NCBI GenBank assembly: GCA_025603075.1
Contig: MU626344.1
Location: 1 to 64,000, forward strand
DNA: 64,000 bases
Direction of reading: 5' to 3'
Source of the DNA: Neoconidiobolus thromboides FSU 785
Taxonomy: Eukaryota; Entomophthoromycota; Entomophthoromycetes; Entomophthorales; Neoconidiobolaceae
Shown piece after piece: positions 1 to 12,767 of this stretch (positions within the stretch are counted from its first letter, which is position 1; the number at the start of each line of letters is the position of its first letter). Below the pieces are notes generated by a model. It was not told the origin of the DNA. It ran no database searches and saw only the letters and a list, made by a program, of their open reading frames with translations. The translations under genes and the position numbers were made by a program.

Positions 1-1748
1 CCTATGAATTTTTTAATAAACTTTATTAGCATGTAGTATTAAAATTTTATTATTTTTTGGTATCTGAGTTTGGCATAAAAAATATCAACTATCATAATCA
101 TTTTTTACCGTATATAATGAAATATAATAATTTTGAATAATAATATAGAAGTTTTTTTGAATAAAAAAAGACAAAAAATAAAATAAAACAAAAACAAGGA
201 TAAAATAAAATCGTCTATGATATACTCGACAAAGCTCATAATATTTATTCGTTGTTACTTTTTTTACTAAGTTCTTGCACAATGTAATTAAATTGATTAT
301 TCTGACTGTGATAACCATCCATACCGGGGAAAAATCGATATCTTATCCAGCGCTTAAAGTATATATTCCCTGGATATGAAAAACTTTTGCATAATCTGTT
401 TACTTCTAAATTCCAAAAGTTTCGTCTCACTCTCATTTTATCTGTTCAAACAGTCAATATACTCTATTATTTCTACTGTCTTATTTAAAGTCAAGCACTA
501 ATCGATCTTTGATGATATCTGCTATAAACTATAACACTTTCTCTCCCTATTGGTGTTAAATAAAAGAAAGATACAAAACTCAGTCTGTAGTTAAAAGGAA
601 ACTTATACGCACATTTTGTTTGGTTAATTTACTTTTTAAGAAATGATATTAAATTATAGACATTACATGGGAATGTGTTTTGTGTTTGGGAACTTTATTA
701 ACAATTTTTCCGCTCAAATAGCGCTTGAAAAATGAAAGTGATAAAGCCAAAGAAAATACTTACATATAAACATAATCATAGTTGTTACATCGAATTTAAG
801 TTATTTCCTTTATTGCGGTTAAATCGGTTTTCTGAAAGCATAAAAAATTGGATAGCATTATGCTAGTTTATTTTTATTTCTTAAAGTTTAATAAAGTTTT
901 ATTTATTTAAAAATTAGAGTATTTTATAAAAATATAAAACAGGTAAAGAATAATAATGAGGTAAAAAATACTCTACATTTCATAAAATATTTTTGTCAAA
1001 ACACGACCTTTAAGAAAAATGATTTTAAAAATTTTAATTTTAAGAATATAATTTAATATTCACAATAGTTTTTAAAGTATTAGCTTATTAAATCGTTAAC
1101 ATTAATAGATACTTTCAAACTGCTTTCAAGTTTTATAATATCTAAACACTTTTTGTTTATATTTTGTCATTGTTGTAAATATAGATAGCCTTCAATACCA
1201 TAAAAAGATCAAAATTTTGATACATATAAATTTTATTAACCGATTTTCAGTTTTATATTTAATGACGTTCGTATGAAGAAGGCTTTAGTAGAGCTCCACA
1301 TAATACCAGTAAGGGTATTATAGCATCATTTTAGCTTACAACTATGGGCAATTTATTTGCATACTAAAATTCAAGATTCTCGTAGCAAAGTGGTTTTCTA
1401 TTGTAAAAAAATACTAAATAAAAAGGATAGAAGGAGTATTTGATCTGATTCATAAGAGAATAAAATTTATTTTTATAGTATAATTTACTTGATGATCTCA
1501 CCTTTAATAAGATAATTGGCAACTAATAATAATTTACCCATTGATTAAGCGAAAAGTAAGAAAAAAATTAGATTTAGTGCAAAAAATTGGGGATGGTAAA
1601 CACTGCCGCGTCAAAAAGAAGGAAAAATAAACTGACTAAACCGAAAACTTAATTTTAGTACGATGATTGGTTGAAATCACGGATTATGGGACCAAAATCA
1701 GATATTTAAAGATAACAAAGATTGTCATAGAATGATAAGTTTTTAACT
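1..1748. other. AT-rich intergenic region
   Basis: No convincing gene is visible here. The short open frames near 85-436 on the minus strand are A/T-biased, match no family I know and lack splice-linked continuations. The only structured element is a degenerate copy of the window's small inverted-repeat element at 667-765. The last part, up to position 1748, should contain the promoter and 5' leader of the adenylate kinase gene, but I see no clear motif. Confidence 0.6.
667..765 (+). mobile_element. MITE-like element, degenerate copy
   Basis: It starts GGGAATGTGTTTTGTG, keeps the core TTTTTCCGCTCAAATAGCGC and ends in a decayed AAAGCCAAAGAAAATACTTAC tail. The 5' end and core match the family consensus. 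The 3' terminal inverted repeat is eroded, which suggests an old copy. Confidence 0.6.
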
Positions 1749-2580
<832 letters not shown>

Positions 2581-2735
2581 ATAAATATTTGTATAATTGT
2601 TTTAATTTGTAAATTTGCTATCTAATTTTAATTACTATTTTAGATTTATAATATTCTCAGCAATATAGTCGTTGAATTTCTTTTTTACTGTAATTTAAAA
2701 CTTAAAAAAGTTCAAGAAATTGTAAAATATTTTTA

Positions 2736-3482
2736 ATGAATAAAGATTTACATTGTCACTTGTTAAAAAATGGAGCAATACAAAGTACGTTTGATGAATT
2801 GTAAGTAAATAATTAAACTACATTGAGCTTTTGTATTTGACGTATTTTTAGCCATAGACAATTATTCTTATCAGATAATCAACAGAAACTATATTTCGAG
2901 AAAGACTTTACACAATTGTTTAGTCAAATAATGGAGGCAAGCGAAGACTGTAGTAATATAAAGTTGAACGAAGACAAAACAGAAACGGAAACAGAAAACA
3001 TCTTAAACAGAGTCGAAGCTAAGATGGATTTGATGGAACAGAATGAAAATAAAATTAATGAGATTATTAATAGTGAGGATTTTACAAAAGACAAAAGCGC
3101 CAATTCTATTAATGTTGAATCTGAGCTTGATCTTAGCCCTATTAAACCAAATAACAAGAAAGTGGTAAAGAAAAGGAATGGCTCAAATAGTAAAAGGAAG
3201 GTTTTATCAAATAAAGCTAGTAAAAGAACACCTACAAATAATGGCAATGGAAATGCTGCTCCAAATCGTGATCAAATTAAATCGAAGAATCAAAGAAAAA
3301 TTTCAGAAAAGGAGGAAAAGGATCGATTGAAGGACAGTGAAACTAAAATGAGTATACTAAATAATCATGATTTATTAAACAATATGTTTGATGTTCATCC
3401 TCTTAATTTTCGAGAAAATATGAATTGGACTCCTACAGATACTTTTATCCCATTCAAATTTAATGGCTCTGGTTTTATTTAA
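2736..3482 (+). CDS. Unrecognised Lys/Asn/Glu-rich protein
   Basis: I do not recognise this protein. Exons 2736-2800 and 2852-3482, joined over a 51-nt GT-AG intron, encode 231 residues. The N-terminal 55 residues (starting MNKDLHCHLLKNG) look folded. The middle is highly charged and rich in Lys, Asn and Glu, with a basic stretch around residues 125-195 that resembles a nuclear localisation region. The last 40 residues are hydrophobic and aromatic again, ending MNWTPTDTFIPFKFNGSGFI, which looks like a short conserved docking motif. A disordered nuclear protein with a C-terminal peptide motif is an inference from composition only. It lies between ADK1 and CDC45, tail to tail with CDC45. Confidence 0.75.
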
Positions 3483-3888
3483 GTTTTTTTTATTAAAGTG
3501 TTTACGCTTTTATTATTTTTTTATAAAATATATTCTCATAATTATATGTTTGATTGCAATAGTAAGGAATAATGGTTATTGAGTAAGTAGCTTAATGGTA
3601 ATTATATTACTCTTTATAGATAAATTAAAACTAGTTGGTTGAATTAAAATAGTTTCAGCTTTTATGAACTTTTATTAAACAAAATTATAATAAATAGTCA
3701 CATTTTTATGAAATAGCTTAGGTATTTAATACTTTAAAGATAATAACCAATTCAATTCTTTAATTACACACTAAATAAATAAGAACGTCATCAAAAATAA
3801 ATACAAAGCACACATTTAATTCATAACAGTAATTGAAGTACAGGAGTCACCACCTTAAAGGCTGGACAAATCATAAATAAGAGCATTA
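3483..3888. other. Convergent intergenic spacer
   Basis: About 400 bp of A/T-rich sequence between two convergent genes. It should hold both 3' ends. No gene or repeat is visible. Confidence 0.5.
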
Positions 3889-6359
3889 TCATCTAGATTC
3901 AATTTCTTTTACCCTTATATTTAAATTTGTAAGAAAGATACCAAAGTCGTCTTGATTTACCTCAATGACCGAATTTTTGAACCTAGCAAACTGTAGTTTA
4001 ACTTTAGGGTCATTAGCTTGCTGCTTGAAAGCAAGTGCAATTGGGTCCCTTGTAAAAGTAGTAAAATCTCTAACAGCAACAACTAAAAATCTATTACTAG
4101 ATTTATCTAAAGATGCAGTGACAATTGGCAAGCTCTTTCCTTTATCTGAACCATCACGGGAGCTGCGTTTAATTGCTTGTGATAAAAAATGACCGAGATC
4201 AGCAAGTGTATCTGGATGAATATAGGTTTCTGCACGAGGACTTTCTTTGACAAAGGCAAGGCGATAGGCATCAAATTCACACACATCATTATCTTTTAAT
4301 AATTTGAACCCTTCTTCCATAATCCCTTTTTTAATATGAATACTTAAATTGATACCTGCTTTAAGCAATTTAATGCTAAATAAAAGTTAAAACTTGGCTG
4401 GTAAATATATATGTATATTACTTATCAAATGCACTATAAGCGATCGAAAAGCACTGCTGATAAATCCCATCTAAATCAGTTTCATCCCCATCCCATTTCT
4501 CAAACCCTTTTTTAAGAGTTTCCAAAACCTCAGGAGCAACTTTGTTGGTAGCATCAAGTTTAAGTTGAGTGTCACCATCATAAAGAACTGTACGTAATAC
4601 AATCTCTCGATTCAGCTCAGTCAAACGCTCTAACATAGTTGGCGTAACCTAACAATATTATAATTTATTCAAGCAATTTTTTAATATTTACCTTTAATAA
4701 AGCTTCTATAGAAGCACAAACATCTGCAGCTTCAAGGGGCAAAATAGTGTTATATCCCATATGCCTACAAATAGAAGGATAGGTAAGATTTCGAAGTCCA
4801 TACTGAGGCGCGTATCCATTTAGTTTGTTCATTAAAGAAACTTTAATATCACGATCCATAGTAGGATAAAACAAACATGATTGGCTTAAAGATACACCCA
4901 TTTTAGCTAAAATATTATGCATTCGACTACGACCTGCTTCCGTCCATACACGAAAGTTAGTAGAAATTTCATTACTATAACGCATAGATTCATATAGGTT
5001 CCAATAATGCAAAGTCGGAAATATGAATGCTTCCTTAAGTTCGACTCTACCTTCAACATCTAGCTTGTTTCTTTGGTATAAATGCGAATCTTTACTATTA
5101 TCTTCGATCGGTAGAGGCGAAGGTGTTGGCATGGGTGCTGAAAGGATATTGAAAAGCTCACGGTCGTTGGTAGGGTCTTCTGGCTTATCTTTTCTCAATT
5201 TTTTAATCGCGTTTTCGGCGGAAACAAAAGTAACATTAGGATCAAAGTGTACTTCACTAACTGCCTTGGTGCCAGAGTTGCGTTGGATACGTCTATTCAT
5301 CACTCTACCTCTAAGAGTATTATTATCAAACGCGACAGTTACATTTTTAGTTATTGGACCAGAAGGCCTTTTTTTATTGGGATACATTTCTATATTATGA
5401 TTCTCCAATTTACGTTGAAACCAATCATAATGCATTAAATATTGATCTCTACTATGCTGATTAGAAATAAAACGAGATGTCAGTCCAATAGAAGCCCACC
5501 ATAAATAATCATCTTTTAAGGCACCTTGCCCTTCAGCCATGGTTAACATTAAGCATGAAACCGACATACCGTATTCGACCCCGGATGATTCATATCTTTT
5601 AATTAAATTATAGCTGTCCTTCCTTATTTTTTTACGAAGCTCTCTTTTTTTTTGCCTCTTTCTTTCAGCTTTGACTGGATCATCACCTGCAAGTTCATCA
5701 TCTGAGTCAGCCTTAAATGTCAAACTTACTAAATAAATTATAAAAGAATAATAAACTTACTTCATCTCCACTAACAACCAAGTCCATATCGTATTCATTT
5801 AGATATACTACACGATAGGCGCTTGACAACTCGGGTGTTATGTTCTCATCATTACCAATTACTTTAATTGAAGTATAATTATAAACATTGTGTAAGTTGT
5901 AAGGGCGGTGAGAATCAAAGATATAAACTTGGATGTCTTTGCTAGTCTCGAAAATACGGTATATATCGAGTCCTCCTCCGCAATTTATCAATATAATATT
6001 TCGAAGCTTATATTATTAATTAATTCTAGAGTATCAATTACAATTAACTTACGTTTTTGTCACCAACAATATAATCAGACTTTATTTTTGAAAGCATATC
6101 AGGCCTATTTATTGGTACTAAACGATACAAGATAGAGTCATTTCTCAACAGATCCTAAAAGGGTTAAATAATTGGATAGATGGATAAATTGGCTTACAGT
6201 TAATAACTTAGCGCTAGCTAAAGAGTCAACATCAGGCGCAACAACAATGAAAGTAGATATCACATTAAAGATAGCCTTTGATTTAATAGCATTGTATATT
6301 AACGATAGCTTATCGTCATTAAATAACCCCATATTTTGTATAAAATGTTTAAAGTACAA
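3889..6359 (-). CDS. CDC45: CDC45 replication initiation factor
   Basis: Subunit of the CMG (Cdc45-MCM-GINS) replicative helicase, needed for origin firing and fork movement in the nucleus. Six exons on the minus strand, 6198-6359, 6053-6154, 5761-6006, 4692-5711, 4422-4648 and 3889-4375, join in frame to 747 residues; family members are often 570-650, so this one is long. Diagnostic motifs are IVVAPDVDSLASAKLL near the start, LINCGGGLD, and FDSHRPYNLHNVYN (the degenerate RecJ/DHH core). An acidic-basic linker DSDDELAGDD plus a KRQKKRELRKKIRKD stretch follows, as is usual in CDC45. The C-terminal LPIVTASLDKSSNRFLVV region also fits. The intron before exon 4 must use AAG at 5712-5714, because the nearer TAG would give an immediate stop. 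Confidence 0.95.
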
Positions 6360-7589
6360 AATTAAGCATATTATAGATGACTAGAGCCAATCATTATTTA
6401 ATAAAAATAGAGCGAATCATTTATGATAATTTTTAAAGAAAACTAATAAGACGCGCGAATCAAAAGAGCAACGAATTAACTTTAACAGATTTTAAATTAT
6501 GAATTTAACTAAGTTGAATTTTTTATAAGTAAAAGATCACTGTGTTAATATTCTAATTCAAACATTTAATCTATAAAACGAAAAGCACATTGGAATGTAT
6601 ACACAATTAATTTTATTACTAGCTTTTATGCACTCACTATAAATTCATCTACTTTTAAAAAGTAATGTTATTAAAATCGCGCATGCTACTCTACCCTTTA
6701 TTTTTCAAACGCGTCCATTTTGACAATGATCAAAAATGTGTATTATTTGTTTTTATCATTATAATGTATCATTATAAAATAAATTTGTCCTTTGAATCCT
6801 ATTTCAACTATATTTTTGGGATTTGAAATACATACTTTAATTATAATCATTGGTAATATTGTAGGAAGTATAACGATAAATGCTACTATAATAATAGTAT
6901 GCTTTAATTAAATATTTGTACCATGGATAGCTATTTAAATACCATTACTTTCGTGCTGTTGTATTTAAAGCATAGAAACACTGCAACTGTATTATATAAG
7001 TTTTATACTGGGTTTTTATATAAATACATATTTGTGATAATTTAACAATCGTTTTATAAATATTACGTTTAACCAGTAGGTGCCAAAACTGGTCTATTCG
7101 GGTACAGTAAAGTTATTGTTTTTGTAAAGTTCAATACTCAGTAATCTATAAAATTCAAAGATATGGGGATGTATTTTTGTGTTTAAAACTTTTACTAACA
7201 ATTATTCTGCTCAAATAATGCTTGAAAAATAGAAAAAATAATGAAACCAAAAAAAAGTACCATATGGGGGGATATTTTTTTTGGTTTCATTATTTTTTCT
7301 ATTTTTCAAGCATTATTTGAGCAGAATAATTGTTAGTAAAATTCTTAGACAAAAAACATAGCCCTTATATGTTAAAATAAGAGCTTAATTTGATAAATGC
7401 TAATAGTTTTGATAGCATGTATTATTGCAAATAATTATCTTACCGTTTTTGATTTAAAAAGTTAATAAATTTCAAATTATAAAATTGACATTTATCTTTA
7501 TTTATTCACAAAAATAATAATTTTTACATTATTTTTATTATAGACGTGTTAGATTTTTTTAGTATATATTATTTTTTGGTATTAGACTA
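6360..7589. other. Intergenic region with inverted MITE pair
   Basis: No gene is visible. The region holds the upstream sequence of CDC45, the 3' flank of the peptide transporter that follows, and the large inverted repeat described separately. Confidence 0.55.
7164..7372. repeat. Head-to-head MITE pair forming a 67-bp perfect inverted repeat
   Basis: A plus-oriented copy (7165-7258) is followed by a minus-oriented copy (7273-7372). The inner arms 7190-7256 and 7275-7341 are exact reverse complements over 67 bases with an 18-nt spacer. Outside these arms both copies diverge slightly but remain recognisable to their outer ends. Single strands could fold into a long hairpin. The perfect match implies a recent inverted duplication or ongoing correction between arms. 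Confidence 0.9.
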
Positions 7590-9191
7590 TTATTTTAAAT
7601 CTTGCAGAAATTCTTGTTGCAAACCTTGCTTTAAAGCCTTCTCCTCTTCTTCTTTAGTTATATACCAGAATTTACATAATCCTACAAAAATCAAAAAGAA
7701 GAATGATGATATAGAAATAAAGATCCATTGCTTTGTAGCTGGATTGTCAAATCCTGCTAAAGCCATAGCCTCCTCGATACCTGAGACAATATAATTACCA
7801 AAAGCTACATTTAAAACATATACTGCCGTTGAAGATGCCTTAAGTTTAGGCCCGACTTGAGTATAGGCAAATTGAACTGCGGTAACACAAAGCATTGCTT
7901 CTCCAAGAGATAAGAAAAACCATTGGGGGATTTGCCATGAACAGTTAACACAACCAACGCATGAAACTTGAATACCGTCTACTTTAACAACATTACCCTC
8001 AGAATACTGAAGAACGGGATAGGTTAAAGAAGTAGAAATTATAAAAGCAAGTATTACAAAAGAAAACCCAATGATCATTCTATTTACAACTGAAATGGGT
8101 CGGCCTATTTTTTTGAAAAATGGATAGATTACATCTGATAATAACGGAACGAGGATAACAACAAATATAGTATTTAAATTGGCAGATGTTTCAGCACTCA
8201 TATAGAAACTATTCAAAAATGTTTGGTTCATCAATTCATACTGGTTTTGCCATTCTGTAAAAGCTTGATCATATAATAACCAAAAGAACATTAGTGGGAA
8301 AAGAATTATCATAACCTTATTTAATAGCCTAGTTTCATTAACTAAATCTGCGCCATACTTCTCTTTAGCAAAGTTTAAAAAGTGCCCTTTAGCAGCCCTT
8401 TCTTCAGGCGACGCTTTTGTATATTCATGTAAGCCAAGGAGACTAATTTTTAAGCATTTCCATGGTAAAAATTCTTTAACTGGAGGTGCTACAACGTAAT
8501 ACTTTTTACCTACGGCGAATAAGATGATGGCAAAGGCAAAAATTATTGTAGGTATGATATAGGCCAAAAAATAACATGGTTTTCCAAAGCATTCAACATT
8601 TCTAACAATAATTGGAGTAAGATAAGAGGCAATTAAGCTGCCTACACTAGCAATAATATACAACATAGAAAACAACCGATCTAAAAGACGAGTTTTTTCA
8701 GGGTTAATTTGGTCGCCAGCATGGGAAGCAACACTGGGCTTAATACCTCCAGAACCAATAGCAATTAATAATGATGAAAGAACGAAAGACCAGTAAGGAT
8801 ACTTGCCCATTTGAGCAAGAAGTCCATTGATAGAAAAAACACTTAACAATATATTTCCAATTAAATAAATAATGGAGAACAGGATTACGGTGTTATATTT
8901 TCCGAGATAAGAATCGGATATCATAGCGCCTATTAACGGAAAAAGGTAAATGAAGGCAGTAAATAAATGGGTTTGAATTTTTGATTGGACATCATCAAGA
9001 CCAAAACCAATTTTTAAGTAGATAAAGAGAATGCTTTTGATACCATAAAAGCAGAAACGTTCACCAAAATCATTAGCTAAGATTAAGTATATATATTTAG
9101 GTAAGCTCTCCTTTTGATCAGTTTCTTTCATTGATCCATTTTCAATGTGTTTTTCTTCATATTGAATTGAATCCGTTTTTTCAGAAGGCAT
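7590..9191 (-). CDS. Divergent POT/PTR-family transporter
   Basis: Major-facilitator proton-coupled oligopeptide transporter family (PTR2/PepT), plasma membrane. Intronless, 533 residues, about 12 membrane segments; the first ATG is used. Family landmarks include GAMISDSYLGKYNT, SGGIKPSVASHAGDQ and a large loop before the last segments. Two normally strict motifs are altered. The ExxERFxYYG motif reads DFGERFCFYG, so the first Glu is Asp. The FYxxINxG motif reads LYIIASVG, so Ile-Asn is Ala-Ser. The two other copies in the window keep both motifs. This protein may have changed substrate or coupling, which is inference. It is clearly less similar to those copies than they are to each other. 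Confidence 0.93.
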   Translation of the reverse strand: MPSEKTDSIQYEEKHIENGSMKETDQKESLPKYIYLILANDFGERFCFYGIKSILFIYLKIGFGLDDVQSKIQTHLFTAFIYLFPLIGAMISDSYLGKYNTVILFSIIYLIGNILLSVFSINGLLAQMGKYPYWSFVLSSLLIAIGSGGIKPSVASHAGDQINPEKTRLLDRLFSMLYIIASVGSLIASYLTPIIVRNVECFGKPCYFLAYIIPTIIFAFAIILFAVGKKYYVVAPPVKEFLPWKCLKISLLGLHEYTKASPEERAAKGHFLNFAKEKYGADLVNETRLLNKVMIILFPLMFFWLLYDQAFTEWQNQYELMNQTFLNSFYMSAETSANLNTIFVVILVPLLSDVIYPFFKKIGRPISVVNRMIIGFSFVILAFIISTSLTYPVLQYSEGNVVKVDGIQVSCVGCVNCSWQIPQWFFLSLGEAMLCVTAVQFAYTQVGPKLKASSTAVYVLNVAFGNYIVSGIEEAMALAGFDNPATKQWIFISISSFFFLIFVGLCKFWYITKEEEEKALKQGLQQEFLQDLK

Positions 9192-9691
9192 TTATATTAT
9201 TGTACAAGAAAATCAATAAAAGATAATAATAATTTCAGCGATTAAGGAATTATTGTCTATTTATATATTATCGGGTTATTAAATTTACTATACAACAACG
9301 AAAGCCACATTATCTAAAAAAGATATATATAGGAAACTAATAGTTATAATCAACAGGTTAATTATTTAAAAGACAAGTTTTAAACATTATGACCAATTAT
9401 ATTAATTAAACGAACCAACCCCTATATTATTCTCCTGGATAAAAATGCTGCATATTTAGTATATTATGGAATAATTATTTCCTATTAATGTATTTGTTAA
9501 TTTAAAATAAACATCGCTTAATTGAATTACCACAATGTATGTTCTTTGGCTGCTACTTATATTATAATGCTTGTAGAAATAATTTGGATATTTTAAAATA
9601 AGGCAATAAAATCTGGAAGAGATTTTTCCGCTCATAAATAAACCATTTGATAGTTTTAAAGCACCCTTTTATCAAGATTAGAAAAGCAAAT

Positions 9692-9789
9692 ATGCGTGTT
9701 TTTTGTGGTTTCTTACTTTTTCTATTTTCAAGTGCCATTTGAGTGGAAAAGTTATTAGTAAAACTCTTAAACAAAAAAATACATTCCTA
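9692..9789 (-). mobile_element. MITE-like element, degenerate copy
   Basis: Minus-oriented. It has GTGTTTTTTGTGGTTTCTTAC at its 3' end, the core reading GTGCCATTTGAGTGGAAAA, and ACAAAAAAATACATTCC at the other end. Terminal repeats are recognisable but mutated. Confidence 0.65.
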
Positions 9790-10693
9790 AATTGATAAGT
9801 TAATAACTCCAAAATTGATAAAACAAATGTTCTAGATAACGTCATATTAATTTTAATATTATTGATATGTTCAGCAGCTTGATGTACTTGAATATTTTAA
9901 TACTTTTAAAAATGGTCTCAATATCTTTTGAATACATGGTCTACACATCGTTGTACTATTAATTGTTTCAAAAGGATATACAGGCCTTCAGTATCCGTGT
10001 TGAAACCTCGTCAAAAGCTAATTCGGACATAAAGTGATATTACATCATATGCTATAGTTTCGGATACTGATGAAAAATTTAACAATCTATGGGAATTAAA
10101 TTACTGTTTTTATATAAATTTTACTTTTTAATATTACTATTTATTATAACCAATTAATTACAATAGCACAATAAGAATAAATTTTAATACATTATAATAT
10201 TCAAGGGTTTGAACAAATGTTAAATTATTCAACTTGCGACAACAGATCAAATGTCTTTTTTATGTTCTTAGGAAAGTCTTAAAATTCAAATATTTTATTA
10301 GATATAAACTTTTTAAATTGCAAATTTACTGAGATTGGTAGATAAACCCAGTCAAAAGGTATCAAACTATTAAAGCTATTATTTTATAATATTCCAGTAT
10401 TATTTCAATCTTATCAAAAGATATTTGAGTCATTGTAAAACTAAATAAAAATGTGTAAAATACTGGGCTATATAATGAAATGTAGCGTTTTTGATGGCTG
10501 ATATATTTGTAGTAACTAAATGAAAAAATATAAAAATAGTATGATAATTATGTATTGGTTATATAAAATGTATATGTCTTATTTTCAACTTTGAAAATGA
10601 TGCAAAACACTAAAATTATCAGTGCTCAAATAAAAGATATCACAAAAATTTCTTCAAAATCAATATAGTGACTGACGAAAGTGAGTCTATATC

Positions 10694-10792
10694 TGGAGGT
10701 GTGTTTTTGTATTTAAGGATTTTACTAATAATTTTTCTACTCAAATGGTGCTCAAAAGATGGAAAAAGTGATGAAACCAAAAAAAGCATTAC
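10694..10792 (+). mobile_element. MITE-like element
   Basis: Reads GGAGGTGTGTTTTTGTATTT at the 5' end, then TTTTTCTACTCAAATGGTGC, then GATGGAAAAAGTGATGAAAC and a decayed A-rich 3' end. Both halves of the internal hairpin are present. Confidence 0.7.
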
Positions 10793-11339
10793 CATCTATT
10801 GCTTACTTTCTACTAGTATTTTATTAAATTACAGAGTAAAAAAGTAATGGACTTAATCTCAGTTCTATCCGTCGCTGTACTTTATGCTATTTTAAATAGT
10901 TATTTTTAACTCGAGAGTAAAGAAATATGATTAACGATACCATAACCCAGACCATTATTATTTGGATCAGTGTTTCTTATATCTATTGATAAATTGACTT
11001 TAGAAGGAGTTAATACTGCATTTATTACAGTGAATAGCTCAAATATCAATTTAATTTAGAAGATATGGTAGCATTTTTCGAGCATATAAGATATTAGCGT
11101 ACTAAAAATGCCCTTAGAAAAGGTAATAATTAGGATAATAAAGTATCCTATAAAAAAGTCATAATCCTTTGTCTTAGTATTATTTAAAGCTTACTTTATG
11201 TTACCTAAATTTATAAATAAAACTGTCTAACTATTATTAATAAAAGCTTCAAATGATTTCGAGTAACGATTGTTATAATAATTATATTTTCAAATTAAAC
11301 AGTTTGTAAAACTAGGTTGTCTGCTACCAATAGATTTAA

Positions 11340-12010
11340 AAATAAAGGTTAAACAAAATAAAATTTTGACGTTTCTTTAAATAAAAAACAAACATTAAAA
11401 CTATACTAGAGTTCTTTATAAAAGCCTTAGATAATTGCAAGTGCACAAACACCATTTTTCTTACTCTTGTATCCTTCATACTTGAACAAATATCATTTAG
11501 TGAGTTAAATCGCTTGAAAATAGTGGTATGATTAGAATAATTGCCGAGCTTCACACATTCACTAAAATGGCCTAGTTACTGTAGTCTTATAAAAATCTAC
11601 CTTGGATCTTTTTAGTTTTATGGCAGGGAATGTAAAAATAGATTGCCCTTCACTATTATATAAATCAGCAAGTATGTTATTATATTGGAAAGCTGATATT
11701 ATATTGGCAATTAATTATGGTTCCGAATATACCATGGTATTATCTAAATTACTTCTTTGAACCACTAAAAGTATCCCACTGCCTTTCAATGAAAATATGT
11801 TGGCATTCTCTTTAGCCTTGTTATCATTGATATATAGGCAAACGGATGCCATATCATAAGGACTCTGTTAATACTTCCATAATTTGCGATTTGAAGTAGC
11901 TCTGTCACAAAAACATCAACCTTTGATTCGCTTGTTTTGACTTACTAGCTTCAAGTACGTCATTGATGTACATGATTCTGCTGAAGCAGTATTCCCAGTA
12001 CTAGAGTGCT
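11340..12010 (-). pseudogene. Possible decayed coding region of unknown type
   Basis: Several consecutive minus-strand open stretches are separated by stops or frame changes. One runs through about 11570-11860 with a single internal stop, and another lies at 11336-11554. Composition is less A/T-biased than the flanks. I recognise no family, so a chance set of open frames cannot be excluded. Confidence 0.2.
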
Positions 12011-12767
12011 TCATAGTGTTGCTAGAAACGTAATCAGTGTTAAGTACATTAGTTTATTGCCCAAAGAATTCAATTCCGTTTTTATGTATTATCTCAACGT
12101 TGAGTGCACTAAGATCAATTTTTGACCGATGGAATTGGTTTACATCTACGGGCTAAAGATACCATCTTGAAAAACAAAACTAAATATCAGATCGTTGGTA
12201 TTTATAATCAATCTAGTCAGAATGGCGTAGAGCTTATATAACAACATTTCAAATTATTTTAAAATTTGGTGCTATATAAAAATGTATAAGCAAAAATACA
12301 CTAAAAGAATTATTAGGCAACCATCCGATAACATCAGTAATTTACAAACAACGTTTTATTTTTTAAGATTGAAAAGTATCGTAAATTGCTGGTTTTTGGA
12401 CGGTTGCCTATTGTATATAGTATCACGTCATTAAATTAAAAATACTATAAATATAAAAACAATTATTACACTGTAGAACAATGCTGTAGATAGTTTAGTA
12501 TATATTTTAGGCTGTTTTTACTTAATACTCAATGTTTTTCTGTTTTGTTTTTATAAAGCTTACTAACTAAAATAAATATTATTAAAATATTCACTTTTTG
12601 GTTGATTTTGGAATTAACTAAATTGTATAGTTAAGTTATGCAAGTGTGATTTGATGAAAAAATACTTACAACTTCAAAAGTTATAAAACTTGCTAATACT
12701 TATTATAAAGTTTTTAAGTATTTTAGGATATAGTAGAAATAAAAAAAGTATTAATTAAAAAAAGTTT

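Larger units (their letters stand above)
9192..12767. other. Gene-poor AT-rich region with MITE copies
   Basis: About 3.6 kb between two transporter genes. It holds degenerate elements at 9692-9789 and 10694-10792. The minus strand of roughly 11340-12000 has somewhat higher G+C and interrupted open frames, which could be a decayed gene but match nothing I can name. No intact gene is visible. Confidence 0.5.

Noticed and set aside
85..436. Two overlapping minus-strand open frames of 60-77 codons
   Set aside because: Composition follows the A/T bias of the region, there is no family resemblance and there are no splice-linked extensions.
2924..3247. 107-codon minus-strand open frame rich in Leu and Phe
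   Set aside because: It is the antisense of the Lys/Glu-rich coding exon, whose codon bias produces Leu/Phe on the other strand.
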